A DNA stretch of 64,000 bases from Methanoculleus thermophilus (GTDB lineage Archaea; Halobacteriota; Methanomicrobia; Methanomicrobiales; Methanoculleaceae), in the NCBI RefSeq assembly GCF_001571405.1, contig NZ_BCNX01000003.1, positions 248,001-312,000 on the forward strand, read 5' to 3'. Both the position numbers and the translations under genes were made by a program. The number at the start of each line of letters is the position of its first letter. Position 1 is the first letter of the stretch. The notes under the pieces were generated by a model, which saw nothing but the letters and a program-made list of their open reading frames with translations, searched no databases and had not been told where the DNA came from. Below are positions 51,195 through 60,875 of this stretch, one piece after another.

Positions 51195-51932
51195 ATGAAC
51201 ACGAGCGTAGACGCAAACAGCAATACCCTCGAGAAGCCCGACATCCTCTCGACCGGGAACACCGAGCTCGACAAGAAGATCGCCGATGGCCTCCCGCTCT
51301 CGTCGCTCACCCTCGTCGAGGGTGAGAACGACACGGGAAAGAGCGTGCTTACCCAGCAGATCATCTGGGGTGCCTTAAAGCAGGGGTTCAACGTCGATCT
51401 ATTCTCGACCGAGAACACGAGCAAGAGTTTCCTCTCCCAGATGGAGTCGATGAGTCTCGATATCTCCGACTACTTTGCCTGGGGCTACCTTCGGGTCTTT
51501 CCCATGCACGTTGTGGGTTTCGAGTGGACAAAGGAGAAGATGCAGGGAACGCTCGAGCGGATGATCGCCTACATGGAGCAGAGCAGAGCAGAGGTGATCG
51601 TCATCGACTCGCTCACCCTCTTCACCGAGTACGCGACGCAGGACACGGTCCTCACGTTCTTTACCAACTGCAAGAACCTCGTGGACCACGGGAAGACCAT
51701 CTTGATCACCCTGCATACCTACGCCTTCGTTGAAGACTCTCTTGTCCGGATCCGATCGATCTGCGATGCGCACCTCTTCATGAAGAAGGCACTCGTCGGA
51801 GGCAAGTATGTTATGATGCTTGAGGTCGTCAAGGTCCGCGGTGCACGAAAGACTACAGGAAACATCATCAGTTTCGAAGTTCATCCCGGGTACGGCATGA
51901 AGATCATCCCGGTCTCGGTCGCGAAGGTGTGA
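51195..51932 (+). CDS. arlH: Archaellum motor regulatory ATPase ArlH
   Basis: A 245-residue RecA/KaiC-like protein. Walker A is EGENDTGKSVLTQQII (about residues 39-54) and Walker B VIVIDSLTLF (about 134-143). It binds ATP and regulates assembly and rotation switching of ArlI in the cytoplasmic motor. It does not hydrolyse ATP well in characterised species. Start ATG 51195, 3 nt after arlF; arlI begins 3 nt after its stop. Confidence 0.94.
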   Translation: MNTSVDANSNTLEKPDILSTGNTELDKKIADGLPLSSLTLVEGENDTGKSVLTQQIIWGALKQGFNVDLFSTENTSKSFLSQMESMSLDISDYFAWGYLRVFPMHVVGFEWTKEKMQGTLERMIAYMEQSRAEVIVIDSLTLFTEYATQDTVLTFFTNCKNLVDHGKTILITLHTYAFVEDSLVRIRSICDAHLFMKKALVGGKYVMMLEVVKVRGARKTTGNIISFEVHPGYGMKIIPVSVAKV

Positions 51933-51935
51933 AGC

Positions 51936-53795
51936 ATGGGATCGGCGTTGGAAGCAACGGTAACCCTCCCCTTCGAGCCTGAGTTCATCGATGAGGGGAA
52001 TGATTGCTACAACAACGTGGAGTCCTGCGCGCTTTACCGAATGCTCCCGGCAAACGCCCGGGATTACGTTAAGGAGAGTCCCCATCTTCTTGAGTATCTC
52101 CACATCCTGCCGGTCAACACCGTCGGGATCCCTCTCTTCCTCTCGGAACTGAAAAAAGACTTGCGTTCGATTGAGAACCCGAACATCATTTACCCGGTGA
52201 ATGAGACGACGTTCATCCACATCTTCCCGGACCCGGATGACGTCCGAAACTGGTATATCCCGATCGAGCCGTCGTTTCTCCATTCCGTCAAGGCAATCCT
52301 CCCGGTGATCGAGGAGAAACTAATCGATATGATCGATGCTCTTGACGAAGAGCCGGTGACCGAGAAAGCGCGTATTGAGGTGCTCAAGAACTTCATCCGG
52401 CAACTTGTGTACATCCAGCAGCCAGGCGAGGTGATCGACCCATCCCTGCTCGCTGGCGCCGAACCAAAAGACTTTAAGGCCCGGATCAAGAACTTCCTCA
52501 CCAGCGATATCGGTGCGTCGCCAAAGCCGCCGCGGGTCTCCTCCGACCGTCTCGAGCTTGCCGACGGAAGGCTGGTCCTCTCGCCGCAGGAGTATAAGGC
52601 GCTCGAATACCTGATCATCCGCGACAAGATCGAGATGGGAACACTCAAACCGTTCCTCTCCGACTCCTACATCGAAGATATCACCTGCGACGGCGTCGGC
52701 CCGATCTTTATCGAGCACAAGATCTTCAAGGGCTTGAAGTCTGTCGTCGGGTTCCGGGACTCAGCGGAGCTCGATGCTTTTGTCATCAAACTCGCCGAGC
52801 GGATCAAGCGGCCGCTGACGTACAGAAACCCCATCGTGGATGCGACCCTCCCTGACGGCTCACGTATCAACATCGTTTACGGGACCGAGATCAGCAAGCA
52901 CGGGAGCAACTTCACCATTCGTAAAGTGAACGAGGTTCCCCTGAGTATCCTGCAGGTCATCGAGAGCGGGGCATGCAACTACATGATGGCTGCCTACCTC
53001 TGGATCTGCCTTGAGTTCGGAATGTCGCTGTTTGTCTCCGGAGAGACGGCGAGCGGCAAGACAACGACCTTAAACGCGCTTACGACCTTCCTCCCGCCAG
53101 AGAGTAAGATCGTTTCCATTGAGGATACCCCGGAACTGACGGTCCCTCACCGTAACTGGACCCGCGAGGTCGCGAAGGCCAAGGGGAAGGGTGAAGGTGA
53201 AGGCGCGGATGTCACAATGTTCGACCTCCTGAAATCCGCCCTCCGTCAGCGTCCGAACCGGATCCTGGTCGGTGAGATTCGTGGTGTGGAAGGCTCCGTC
53301 GCTTTCTCTGCGATGCAGACCGGTCACCCTGTGATGAGCACCTTCCACGCCGCATCGGTTGAGAAACTGATCCAGCGTCTCTGTGGTGATCCGATCAATA
53401 TTCCGAAGACTTATGTCGACAACTTAAATCTGGTCATCATCCAGAGCGCTGTAAAACGCCCCGATGGCGAAACCGTCCGAAGGATGCTCAGCATCAACGA
53501 GCTCGTCGGTTATGACCCTGAAACCCAGGGGTTCTCCTTCATGGCGACGTTCATCTGGGACCCTGCAACCGATACCTTTACCTTCACCGGGAAAGGGAGC
53601 AGTTACCTCCTCGAGAATAAGATCGCAACGATGCTTGGTATCCCCGAGAATCGGCGGGCCGATATCTATGATGAAGTCGATAAACGTGCGAGAATTCTTG
53701 AGCGGCTTCACAAAGCAGGGTACACCCAGTTCTGGGACCTCTTCCACATGACCACGAAGATCAGGAAGCAAGGACTGCTTAACATAGAGGTGTAG
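51936..53795 (+). CDS. arlI: Archaellum motor ATPase ArlI
   Basis: A 619-residue secretion-type hexameric ATPase that drives both assembly and rotation. The N-terminal domain spans about residues 1-270. The Walker A motif is GETASGKTTTLNAL (about 368-381), an Asp box follows, Walker B is RILVGEIRG (about 445), and the His box includes HPVMSTFHAASVEK. An acidic loop (KGKGEGEGADV) lies near 412. It forms the motor with ArlJ in the membrane and ArlH in the cytoplasm. Confidence 0.95.
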   Translation: MGSALEATVTLPFEPEFIDEGNDCYNNVESCALYRMLPANARDYVKESPHLLEYLHILPVNTVGIPLFLSELKKDLRSIENPNIIYPVNETTFIHIFPDPDDVRNWYIPIEPSFLHSVKAILPVIEEKLIDMIDALDEEPVTEKARIEVLKNFIRQLVYIQQPGEVIDPSLLAGAEPKDFKARIKNFLTSDIGASPKPPRVSSDRLELADGRLVLSPQEYKALEYLIIRDKIEMGTLKPFLSDSYIEDITCDGVGPIFIEHKIFKGLKSVVGFRDSAELDAFVIKLAERIKRPLTYRNPIVDATLPDGSRINIVYGTEISKHGSNFTIRKVNEVPLSILQVIESGACNYMMAAYLWICLEFGMSLFVSGETASGKTTTLNALTTFLPPESKIVSIEDTPELTVPHRNWTREVAKAKGKGEGEGADVTMFDLLKSALRQRPNRILVGEIRGVEGSVAFSAMQTGHPVMSTFHAASVEKLIQRLCGDPINIPKTYVDNLNLVIIQSAVKRPDGETVRRMLSINELVGYDPETQGFSFMATFIWDPATDTFTFTGKGSSYLLENKIATMLGIPENRRADIYDEVDKRARILERLHKAGYTQFWDLFHMTTKIRKQGLLNIEV

Positions 53796-53797
53796 TA

Positions 53798-55396
53798 TTG
53801 TTTGAGGATATGGCCGAGCGGTTGCGAACCGCAAACCAGGGAAAGATGCCGTTTGAGGAGCAGGTTGAAGCCCTCTACAATATCCGGGACTATATCCTCG
53901 AGAAGAAGAAGATGGAGCAGGACCTGCTCCTCATGTACACCTACATGGCTGCGATCACCACGGCTTCCGTAACCCGGCCTGAAATCTTCCAGTACACCTC
54001 CGAGCGGTTTGAATACATTCCCTCGCGCTACATCGCAAAAGTACAGCGTCTGGTTGCTGGATGGGGGCACAGTTATGCCAGCGGGCTTCGGGCGATCGCT
54101 GATAGGTGCCGGAACGAAACCCTCCAGAGCATGCTCCATCGGTACGCCAACGCTATTGACTCCGGCGTTCCGGATGATGATTTCATCGGCACGGAATTAT
54201 CAAGCATCCGGAGCATCTACCGCAACACGTTTGAGCAGGGGATTGAACTCCTGAAGAAATGGGGTGACGCCTACATCGCGATGCTCCTCTCCGCCGCCCT
54301 TGTTGCCATCATCCTCATGATATCGGTGGCTATTTACGCTCCCGAAGGAATAGACGCGACCCTGAACACATCCTACTTTATTATTCTCGTGATATCGGTC
54401 TTCGGCCTTACAATCATGTATCGGGCTGTCCCCGATGATCCCCGCACGCACGGGCTTGCCGAGATCTGCTCAAAGGAGCAGGAGATCATCAGGAGACTGG
54501 AGCGGTTGGTCGTCCCGATTACCGCAGCAATCGCACTTGTGCTCATTCTTCTCGGCGTCAACGCGGGTATCATCTTCCTGCTTGTCGGCCTGCTCCTGAT
54601 GCCTCTCGGGATTATCGGCTATATCGACGATGTGAACGTCATCAATCGGGACAACGATTTTGCCACGTTCATCCGGAGTCTCGGCTCGGTGATGGGAGGT
54701 AAGGGGATCACCACCGCTGACGCGCTCCAGGAAGTGGACCGAAAATCGCTTCCCTACCTTGAACCGTTCATCGACTCGGTTGCGTCGAAGTTAAACCTCG
54801 GACTCGATGAAGCCGGAAGCTGGAGGAAGTTCATCGGCGAGACCGGCAGTTACCTGATCTACAAGTACATGAACATCTTCCGCGATGCCGTCACCCTCGG
54901 CGGATCCCCGGACCAGATCGGGAAGATTGTCGGCTCCTCGATGCTCGAGCAGGTGCTGCTCCGGAGGAAGCGCGACATGATGGTGAAAGGATTTGTCGTC
55001 CTGCTCGTCCCGATGCACGCGGCGATGATCGGGATCTTCGTCTTCCTCTTTGAGATCCTTCTAACCATGTCCCATGCTGTGGCAGAAGTAATGAATCACT
55101 TTGATGAGGCCTCAGCAGCGCTCACGGGTGGGTCATCCACGCTCGGTGGATCCGCGATCGGTTCCTTAAGTATCTTCGTAAATTTCCCGGAAGACACGAT
55201 GCGAGCCTATGTCGTGACAATCCTCCTGATGCTGACTGTTGCAAATATGCTTGCAGGAAAGATTGTCATGGGTGGTGACCGCTACCTGTACTACTTCTTT
55301 GCAAGTCTGCTCTGTGTGGCCACCGGCATCGTCTACATCGTGGCTCCGATCGTTGTGAGTACATTCTTTACCATTCCGACATTCGTGGGGATTTAG
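53798..55396 (+). CDS. arlJ: Archaellum membrane platform protein ArlJ
   Basis: A 532-residue polytopic membrane protein, related to the TadC/PilC platform. Transmembrane segments occur at about residues 165-200, 235-275 and 400-530, with cytoplasmic domains between them (for example FATFIRSLGSVMGGKGI near 288). It anchors ArlI. The likely start is TTG 53798, because AGAGGTG lies 6 nt before it, while ATG 53810 has GAGG only 2 nt upstream. The N-terminus therefore reads LFEDMAERL. Confidence 0.93.
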   Translation: MFEDMAERLRTANQGKMPFEEQVEALYNIRDYILEKKKMEQDLLLMYTYMAAITTASVTRPEIFQYTSERFEYIPSRYIAKVQRLVAGWGHSYASGLRAIADRCRNETLQSMLHRYANAIDSGVPDDDFIGTELSSIRSIYRNTFEQGIELLKKWGDAYIAMLLSAALVAIILMISVAIYAPEGIDATLNTSYFIILVISVFGLTIMYRAVPDDPRTHGLAEICSKEQEIIRRLERLVVPITAAIALVLILLGVNAGIIFLLVGLLLMPLGIIGYIDDVNVINRDNDFATFIRSLGSVMGGKGITTADALQEVDRKSLPYLEPFIDSVASKLNLGLDEAGSWRKFIGETGSYLIYKYMNIFRDAVTLGGSPDQIGKIVGSSMLEQVLLRRKRDMMVKGFVVLLVPMHAAMIGIFVFLFEILLTMSHAVAEVMNHFDEASAALTGGSSTLGGSAIGSLSIFVNFPEDTMRAYVVTILLMLTVANMLAGKIVMGGDRYLYYFFASLLCVATGIVYIVAPIVVSTFFTIPTFVGI

Positions 55397-55397
55397 T

Positions 55398-56558
55398 ATG
55401 AGAGAAAGTTTACGTCGTCCACTCCTGTTCCTGATCACAGTTGGTACAGGCTCCCTGATCATCATCGCCGATGCCTCCATCGAGGTCATCGTCGCTGGCA
55501 CCGTACTTGCAGGATTTCTCGCGCTCGTCGCCACCGGGGCGCTCGACCTTGCGGAACTGAGACCGTCGAGGCTGCGCACGGCGCTCCGGGAGCGTAAGGA
55601 TGACAGCAAACATAGCGAAGCATCTGAGCTTAAGGCAGCCGGTGAAACGGTGGAAAAACCGTCTCTCATTCAGAGGCTCGCGGCCACCGAGATCAATCTG
55701 CCCGGCATGCTCGGGACCTTCGTTGCATCGATTCAGGATGCGATCAGACACGCCCGCGCCCCCGAAAGCGAGAAGAAAAGGAAGATTGCGAAGGTCGATG
55801 CCATGCTCGATCAGGCTGTCGGCGGGGCAGCCGGGAGCCAACTCGTAGGATCGACCTCAGCGAAAGGCAGCGAGGCAGCGGTCGATCCCCTGGCTTCGCT
55901 TGCAGATCTCGATCTCGCTTCCCTGGATGATCTCGATCTCGACGGCGAGACATCCGGCTCCGGAACAGCATTTGAGTCGGAAGGAATCTCTCTCCTCTCT
56001 GAAGAAGAGGCAGATGCCGTAGCGGATATCCTCAAGGAAAACCTGAGCGATCTTAGCGACCTCGATCTCACACCCGGCAGCGATCCCTCTGATGGCGCAG
56101 GCGGTCTCTCAACCCCCGGCGAGCCTGCCATGGCGCTTCCGCCGGTGGCTGCTGGGGAGGCCCGCGGATTCCCTGCGGGTGATGTACAGGAAATGAACGC
56201 GTTGCTCGGCGATGACCTCTCTGAACTTGAGGACGTGAATCTTGATGAGATCGAGGTCGAAGGGGAAGAGCATGAAGAAGTAGTTGAGACACAGGTGCAA
56301 AAGGCGCAAGAACCTGTTTCAAACGAAAAAGCGCTCCTTGAGGAACTGCAAGAAGAGTCGGAAGAAGACTTTGATATGGTCTCCTTTGCGTCCGGCGGCG
56401 TCGTTGAGGATGATCTGATCACCGAGCTCAAATCTGAGGTGAAGAAGAAAAAGTTCGTGGAGGACCTCAGTCTGGTTCGCGAACTGAAAGGGGAAAAGTT
56501 CAACGCGAAAGACCTTGCTGCAGAACTTGAGGATATTCTCGCGGCGATGAAATCATAA
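55398..56558 (+). CDS. Archaellum-locus membrane protein with acidic tail, unknown function
   Basis: A 386-residue protein. Residues about 8-50 form two adjacent transmembrane helices (LLFLITVGTGSLIIIADASIE and VIVAGTVLAGFLALVATGAL). The rest is cytosolic, strongly acidic, low in complexity: runs of Asp/Leu/Glu (DLDLASLDDLDLDGE), then a charged coiled-coil-like end. It starts 1 nt after the arlJ stop and precedes cheF, so it is translated with the motor and chemotaxis genes. I do not recognise a family. It may link the membrane motor to the switch; that is inference. Confidence 0.65.
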   Translation: MRESLRRPLLFLITVGTGSLIIIADASIEVIVAGTVLAGFLALVATGALDLAELRPSRLRTALRERKDDSKHSEASELKAAGETVEKPSLIQRLAATEINLPGMLGTFVASIQDAIRHARAPESEKKRKIAKVDAMLDQAVGGAAGSQLVGSTSAKGSEAAVDPLASLADLDLASLDDLDLDGETSGSGTAFESEGISLLSEEEADAVADILKENLSDLSDLDLTPGSDPSDGAGGLSTPGEPAMALPPVAAGEARGFPAGDVQEMNALLGDDLSELEDVNLDEIEVEGEEHEEVVETQVQKAQEPVSNEKALLEELQEESEEDFDMVSFASGGVVEDDLITELKSEVKKKKFVEDLSLVRELKGEKFNAKDLAAELEDILAAMKS

Positions 56559-56598
56559 ACAGTGAAGTCTGCCGCAGACTAATGCTAGAAGGGTGAAA

Positions 56599-57405
56599 AT
56601 GAAGTCTGTTCCAATAAAAATCGAGTATGGGGGCAAATGGGTTGCGACAACCATGGGTATCGGAGAGGATCGGATCCGCATCGATGCCCCTCTCAATCGT
56701 GAGGTGCCCTACAAGTCCATGGTTGATCTCAGAGAGAAGAAGAACCAGGTGGTGATCACTGCTGGTGCAAATGGGGAAGATGTTTATCAAATTGCATCCG
56801 TCGAGAAGGTCCTCACAGTCTTGAAAAAGTTTATCATCATGCAATGCAGCGCCTACCGGTTAAACGCCTTCTTCATGTCCCCCGCAATCCGCGGTGGAGT
56901 CCTTGTCCAGGATGCCCGGTGGAATAAGGGAGCGATTGCCGTCATGAAGACCGGCATCTGGTTTGTCAGCCAGGACACTCAGGTCTGCATTCCACTAGAT
57001 GAGGTGGCCGACATCGAACTCACATCCCGCGAGATCCAGGAGAAGAATCTCGATGTCGTAAAGATCGATCACCTCATTGAGAATGAGGTCGTGACAAGTT
57101 TTGTCCTCTGTCCACTGACGACACTTCAGGTTCTCTACAACTTCCTTAAAGAGGCGACGCGTGACTTCGAGGTAAATGAGGAGATCGACCCCCTGATCGG
57201 GCAGGTGGCCATGCTGGTCTACAGCGGGATGGATTCGAGTGCTATTGAGAATATGCTCAAACTCTCCCACAAGGACATTGACGCCATCTATGAACAACTC
57301 ATCAACAAGGGACTCGCCGAAGTACTCTATGTAAGAAAGGAGGTTCAGTTGACGGCGAAAGGGGTAAGATACATCTCTAACGCAATGAAATCACCAACAG
57401 GTTAA
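56599..57405 (+). CDS. cheF: Archaellum chemotaxis adaptor CheF
   Basis: A 268-residue protein of the CheF family (formerly DUF439), the archaeal adaptor between phospho-CheY and the ArlCDE switch complex. N-terminal segments (PIKIEYGGKWVATTMGIGED, about residues 4-23) and FFMSPAIRGGVLVQDARW (about 90-108) belong to the family core. The C-terminal winged-helix-like part (about 205-262) ends QLTAKGVRYISNAMK. ATG 56599 is chosen; GTG 56593 is an alternative. The gene directly follows the uncharacterised acidic protein. Confidence 0.88.
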   Translation: MKSVPIKIEYGGKWVATTMGIGEDRIRIDAPLNREVPYKSMVDLREKKNQVVITAGANGEDVYQIASVEKVLTVLKKFIIMQCSAYRLNAFFMSPAIRGGVLVQDARWNKGAIAVMKTGIWFVSQDTQVCIPLDEVADIELTSREIQEKNLDVVKIDHLIENEVVTSFVLCPLTTLQVLYNFLKEATRDFEVNEEIDPLIGQVAMLVYSGMDSSAIENMLKLSHKDIDAIYEQLINKGLAEVLYVRKEVQLTAKGVRYISNAMKSPTG

Positions 57406-57474
57406 TGAGATTATTTCTTTAAAACGCGAAAGTCTATATACCATTTTTTCCAAATGATCAATAAGTGGTGCTTG

Positions 57475-57837
57475 ATGGGGAGAATCCTGATCGTCGATGA
57501 TACAATGTTTATGCGAACGCTGTTAAAGAACATCCTCTTCTCCGGCGGGCACGATATTGTCGGTGAAGCCGCGGACGGAGCTGAGGCACTTGCTAAGTAC
57601 CAGGAATTAAAACCCGATCTCGTCACGATGGATATTGTTATGCCGAAAATGAATGGGATCGAGGCGCTCAAGGCCATAAAAGCTGCTGACCCGTCTGCAA
57701 AGGTTATTATGTGCACAGCAGTCGGCCAAGAGCAGATGGTCAAACTCGCTGTCAAAAGCGGGGCGAAAGGTTACATCATCAAGCCGTTCCAGGCTCCGAA
57801 AGTTCTTGAAGAAGTAAAGAACGTTCTCAGTGCGTGA
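57475..57837 (+). CDS. cheY: Chemotaxis response regulator CheY
   Basis: A 120-residue receiver domain. Asp pair VDD (residues 7-9) and phospho-acceptor Asp in TMDIVMP (about 55) coordinate magnesium; MCTAVGQ (Thr) and VKSGAKGYIIKPF with Lys complete the switch. When phosphorylated it should bind CheF to alter archaellum rotation. ATG 57475 gives the standard receiver start; the frame also opens with ATG 57454. Confidence 0.93.
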   Translation: MGRILIVDDTMFMRTLLKNILFSGGHDIVGEAADGAEALAKYQELKPDLVTMDIVMPKMNGIEALKAIKAADPSAKVIMCTAVGQEQMVKLAVKSGAKGYIIKPFQAPKVLEEVKNVLSA

Positions 57838-57839
57838 TC

Positions 57840-58874
57840 ATGATTCGGGTTTTGATCGTCGACGACTCACTCTTTATCCGGACGATACTCCGGGATATGC
57901 TCAAAGGCAGTCCGGATATAGAGGTCATCGGGACGGCGGTCAATGGTATTGATGCCCTCAAGAAGATATCGGAGCTCGAACCTGACGCCATCACCCTTGA
58001 TATCGAGATGCCCAGAATGGGTGGTCTTGAGGTGCTCGAAGCACTCCAGGGGATGAGTCCTAGGCCGAAGGTGCTCGTCTTGAGTACGCTGACATCCCGG
58101 CAGGCCGAGATGACTCACCGGGCGCTTCGCCTTGGGGCGGACGATTTCATGCTCAAACCGAGAGATATCCAGAACGTCAAAGGGATAGAGAAGGAACTCA
58201 TCCAGAAGATCCGAAACCTTGTCGTTCTTCCTACGGCCGTAAAGCCTATTGCAACCCGGAGGAATGCCGCCGATACAGTGGTGCTGATAGGTTCTTCGGC
58301 CGGGGGACCGCCGATGCTTGACACACTCCTCTCCGCACTCCCGGCTGAGTTGCCTGCGGCAGTCATCGTCACCCAGCATATGCCCGAGGGATTCACTGCA
58401 TCGCTTGCCGAGCGCCTGAATCGCGTATCGCACCTGCCGGTAAAGGAGACTGAAAACGGGGACACTCTGGAGGCCGGAGTGATCCTGGTCTCGAAGGCGG
58501 GCTACCACACTGTGATCTCAGGGGAGTATGCCGGTGCCGGCAGAAAGTACGGACGGGTCGTCCACTCGACCGCTCCTCCCCTCCATGCGGTCCGGCCCGC
58601 CGTGGACAAGACTTTCTCCTCAGCGGCGCGCGTTTTTGGTCCACGCACCGTCTCGGTTATCCTCTCGGGGATGGGATGCGACGGCGGCGAAGGGACTCTT
58701 GCTGTGAAGACCGCGGGCGGGACCACGATGGTCTGCGCTGAAGAGGACTGTCTCGTATATGGGATGGCACGTTCTGCCCTTGCAAGAAACTGCGTCGACA
58801 AGGTGGTTCCACTCAAGAATCTGGCGCATGAGATCGCGAGAACTGTTGTTCGGTTCGGGGTCAACCATGTCTGA
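57840..58874 (+). CDS. cheB: Chemotaxis protein-glutamate methylesterase CheB
   Basis: A 344-residue two-domain protein. The receiver domain (about residues 1-120, VDDSLFIRTIL and ITLDIEMPRMGG) is joined to the methylesterase/glutaminase domain, where LIGSSAGGPP holds the nucleophile Ser, VTQHMPEGFT the His, and SGMGCDGGEG the Asp. It removes methyl groups from receptor glutamates and deamidates glutamines. No CheR gene lies in this window. The cheA start overlaps its stop by 8 nt. Confidence 0.95.
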   Translation: MIRVLIVDDSLFIRTILRDMLKGSPDIEVIGTAVNGIDALKKISELEPDAITLDIEMPRMGGLEVLEALQGMSPRPKVLVLSTLTSRQAEMTHRALRLGADDFMLKPRDIQNVKGIEKELIQKIRNLVVLPTAVKPIATRRNAADTVVLIGSSAGGPPMLDTLLSALPAELPAAVIVTQHMPEGFTASLAERLNRVSHLPVKETENGDTLEAGVILVSKAGYHTVISGEYAGAGRKYGRVVHSTAPPLHAVRPAVDKTFSSAARVFGPRTVSVILSGMGCDGGEGTLAVKTAGGTTMVCAEEDCLVYGMARSALARNCVDKVVPLKNLAHEIARTVVRFGVNHV

Positions 58875-60864
58875 TGAAGAGGTATACCGGAAGTTATTCG
58901 TAGAGGAGTCGCGGGAGAATCATGAGAATATTGTGAGCAACCTCCTTGCTCTTGAGAGCGGAGAAGATCATCAGGCCGCCATCGACGAGATCTTCCGTTC
59001 TGCACATACCCTCAAAGGGATGTCCGCGTCGATGGGATTTGATGCGATGGAGCACCTCTGCCACTCGATGGAAGATGTCTTCTCACTCATCCGCAACGGC
59101 CAGCAGGAAGTTACCGCAGCTCTCATCGACCTTCTGCTCAACTGCACCGATGTAATCGAGGATATGCTGGACGCTATCGAAGCGGGAGAGCCTCTCTCGG
59201 ACGAACAGTCTGCGCAACTGGTGCAGGAACTCAGGGCCTTTGCCGAAGATAAGTCCACGGCAGGGCAAGAAGTGTCCAATGAAGCGCCTCCCGTGGAGCA
59301 GGCCGGAGGGGCAGATGAGTGTCCAATCTACACTCTCTCGATTGCCGTTGACCCGGCCAGCACCATGAAAGACGTCAGGGCTATGCTGGTTCTGCAGAAC
59401 CTCGAGGAGATAGGGACAATCGTATCAACTACCCCCTCGCGGGAGCTCATTGAAGATGGGAAGTTCGGTGACTCATTCGAGGTTCAGGTTGCCTGTGAGG
59501 CAGGGGAGGATGCGCTCAGAACAGTCGCTTCCGGCACTGAGATCTCACTCCTTTCCCTCACTCAGTCGCCGGCAGGGGGGGTGGTGAAGGAGTCTTCACC
59601 CAGCCCTGCGCCCGGTCCTGCACCCAGTCCGGTCCCGGCCCCTCAGGTTAAACCACAAGCAGAGCCTAACGTCAAACCGCAAACAGAATCAGCGCCGCCG
59701 CAACATAGGTCTGCAAAGAGCGAGAAAAGCCGCGAGATCAAGAATATTCGTGTCGATATTCAGCGGCTTGACCGCATGATGAACCTCGTTGAGGATCTGG
59801 TTATCAACCGCGGACGTCTTGAGCAGATCGCAAGAAAATACAATATCAAAGAGTTTGACGAGGCTCTGAATATGATCGGCCGTTCGGTCTCCGATCTCCA
59901 GAACCTCATGATGGGGATCCGCATGATGCCGCTCGAGCGTATTTTCAACCGTTTCCCGAGGGTCGTGCGGGATGTAGCGAATCACGACAAGAAGGAGGTT
60001 GAATTCATCATTGAGGGCGGTGAAACCGAACTTGATCGGAGCATTATGGACGGTCTCGCTGATCCGCTCCTGCATCTCATCCGAAACGCGGTAAACCATG
60101 GCATTGAAACCCCTGAGATCCGTGAGGCTAATGGAAAATCAAGAACTGGATTGGTCCGGCTGACGGCATACAGGGATAAAGACAACGTCGTCATCGAGGT
60201 TGAGGATGACGGAGCCGGTATTGACCCTGAGAAACTCCGAAGGAAGGCTGTGGAAAAAGGACTCATGACATCCGAAGCCGCTTCCGCCGCAACGAGAGAT
60301 GACCTGATTAATCTGCTCTTTGAGCCCGGTTTCAGTACGGCTGAGACGATCACCGACATCAGCGGCAGGGGTGTTGGGCTTGATGTAGTCAAAAAGACGA
60401 TCGAATCGCTCAAAGGAACGATCAAAATTGAGTCTGAGTTGGGCAAGGGAACGAAATTCGAGTTGGTGTTGCCCCCGACGATGGCAATCATCGATGTGAT
60501 GATGGTCCGCATTAACGGGATGCGCTGTGCTATTCCTATCAGCAATGTCGTTGAGGTTGCGCAGATACGGATGGAGGCGATCCACCAGATCGGCAACAGC
60601 GAGGCGATCTTGCTCCGTGACCAGATTCTTCCCATGTACCGCCTGGAGGATATGTTCGGTCGAGCACCCAAGAGCGATACGCTTGTTGTGTTGCAGAATA
60701 ACGGTAAGAAATGCTGCATAGTTGTTGATACCGTTGATGGGAAGCAGGAGGTAGTGGTAAAACCGCTCTCCGCGCTTGCGGGCAACTGCCGCGGGATCAG
60801 CGGGATCACCATCCCCGGAGATGGCGATGTCGTCCCGGTACTCGATGTAAATACAATGATTTAA
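58867..60864 (+). CDS. cheA: Chemotaxis histidine kinase CheA
   Basis: A 665-residue kinase with P1 phosphotransfer domain (His in FRSAHTLKGMSAS, about residue 46), a P2-like response-regulator-binding region (about 155-240), a long Pro-rich linker (about 240-290), dimerisation helices (P3), the ATPase domain with LIRNAVNHGIE, EDDGAGID and GRGVGLDVVK (G boxes), and a C-terminal CheW-like domain. It phosphorylates CheY and CheB when receptors signal. The start ATG 58867 overlaps cheB; the longer frame upstream is the cheB C-terminus. Confidence 0.96.
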   Translation: MSDEEVYRKLFVEESRENHENIVSNLLALESGEDHQAAIDEIFRSAHTLKGMSASMGFDAMEHLCHSMEDVFSLIRNGQQEVTAALIDLLLNCTDVIEDMLDAIEAGEPLSDEQSAQLVQELRAFAEDKSTAGQEVSNEAPPVEQAGGADECPIYTLSIAVDPASTMKDVRAMLVLQNLEEIGTIVSTTPSRELIEDGKFGDSFEVQVACEAGEDALRTVASGTEISLLSLTQSPAGGVVKESSPSPAPGPAPSPVPAPQVKPQAEPNVKPQTESAPPQHRSAKSEKSREIKNIRVDIQRLDRMMNLVEDLVINRGRLEQIARKYNIKEFDEALNMIGRSVSDLQNLMMGIRMMPLERIFNRFPRVVRDVANHDKKEVEFIIEGGETELDRSIMDGLADPLLHLIRNAVNHGIETPEIREANGKSRTGLVRLTAYRDKDNVVIEVEDDGAGIDPEKLRRKAVEKGLMTSEAASAATRDDLINLLFEPGFSTAETITDISGRGVGLDVVKKTIESLKGTIKIESELGKGTKFELVLPPTMAIIDVMMVRINGMRCAIPISNVVEVAQIRMEAIHQIGNSEAILLRDQILPMYRLEDMFGRAPKSDTLVVLQNNGKKCCIVVDTVDGKQEVVVKPLSALAGNCRGISGITIPGDGDVVPVLDVNTMI

Positions 60865-60875
60865 GTGAGGCTTTT

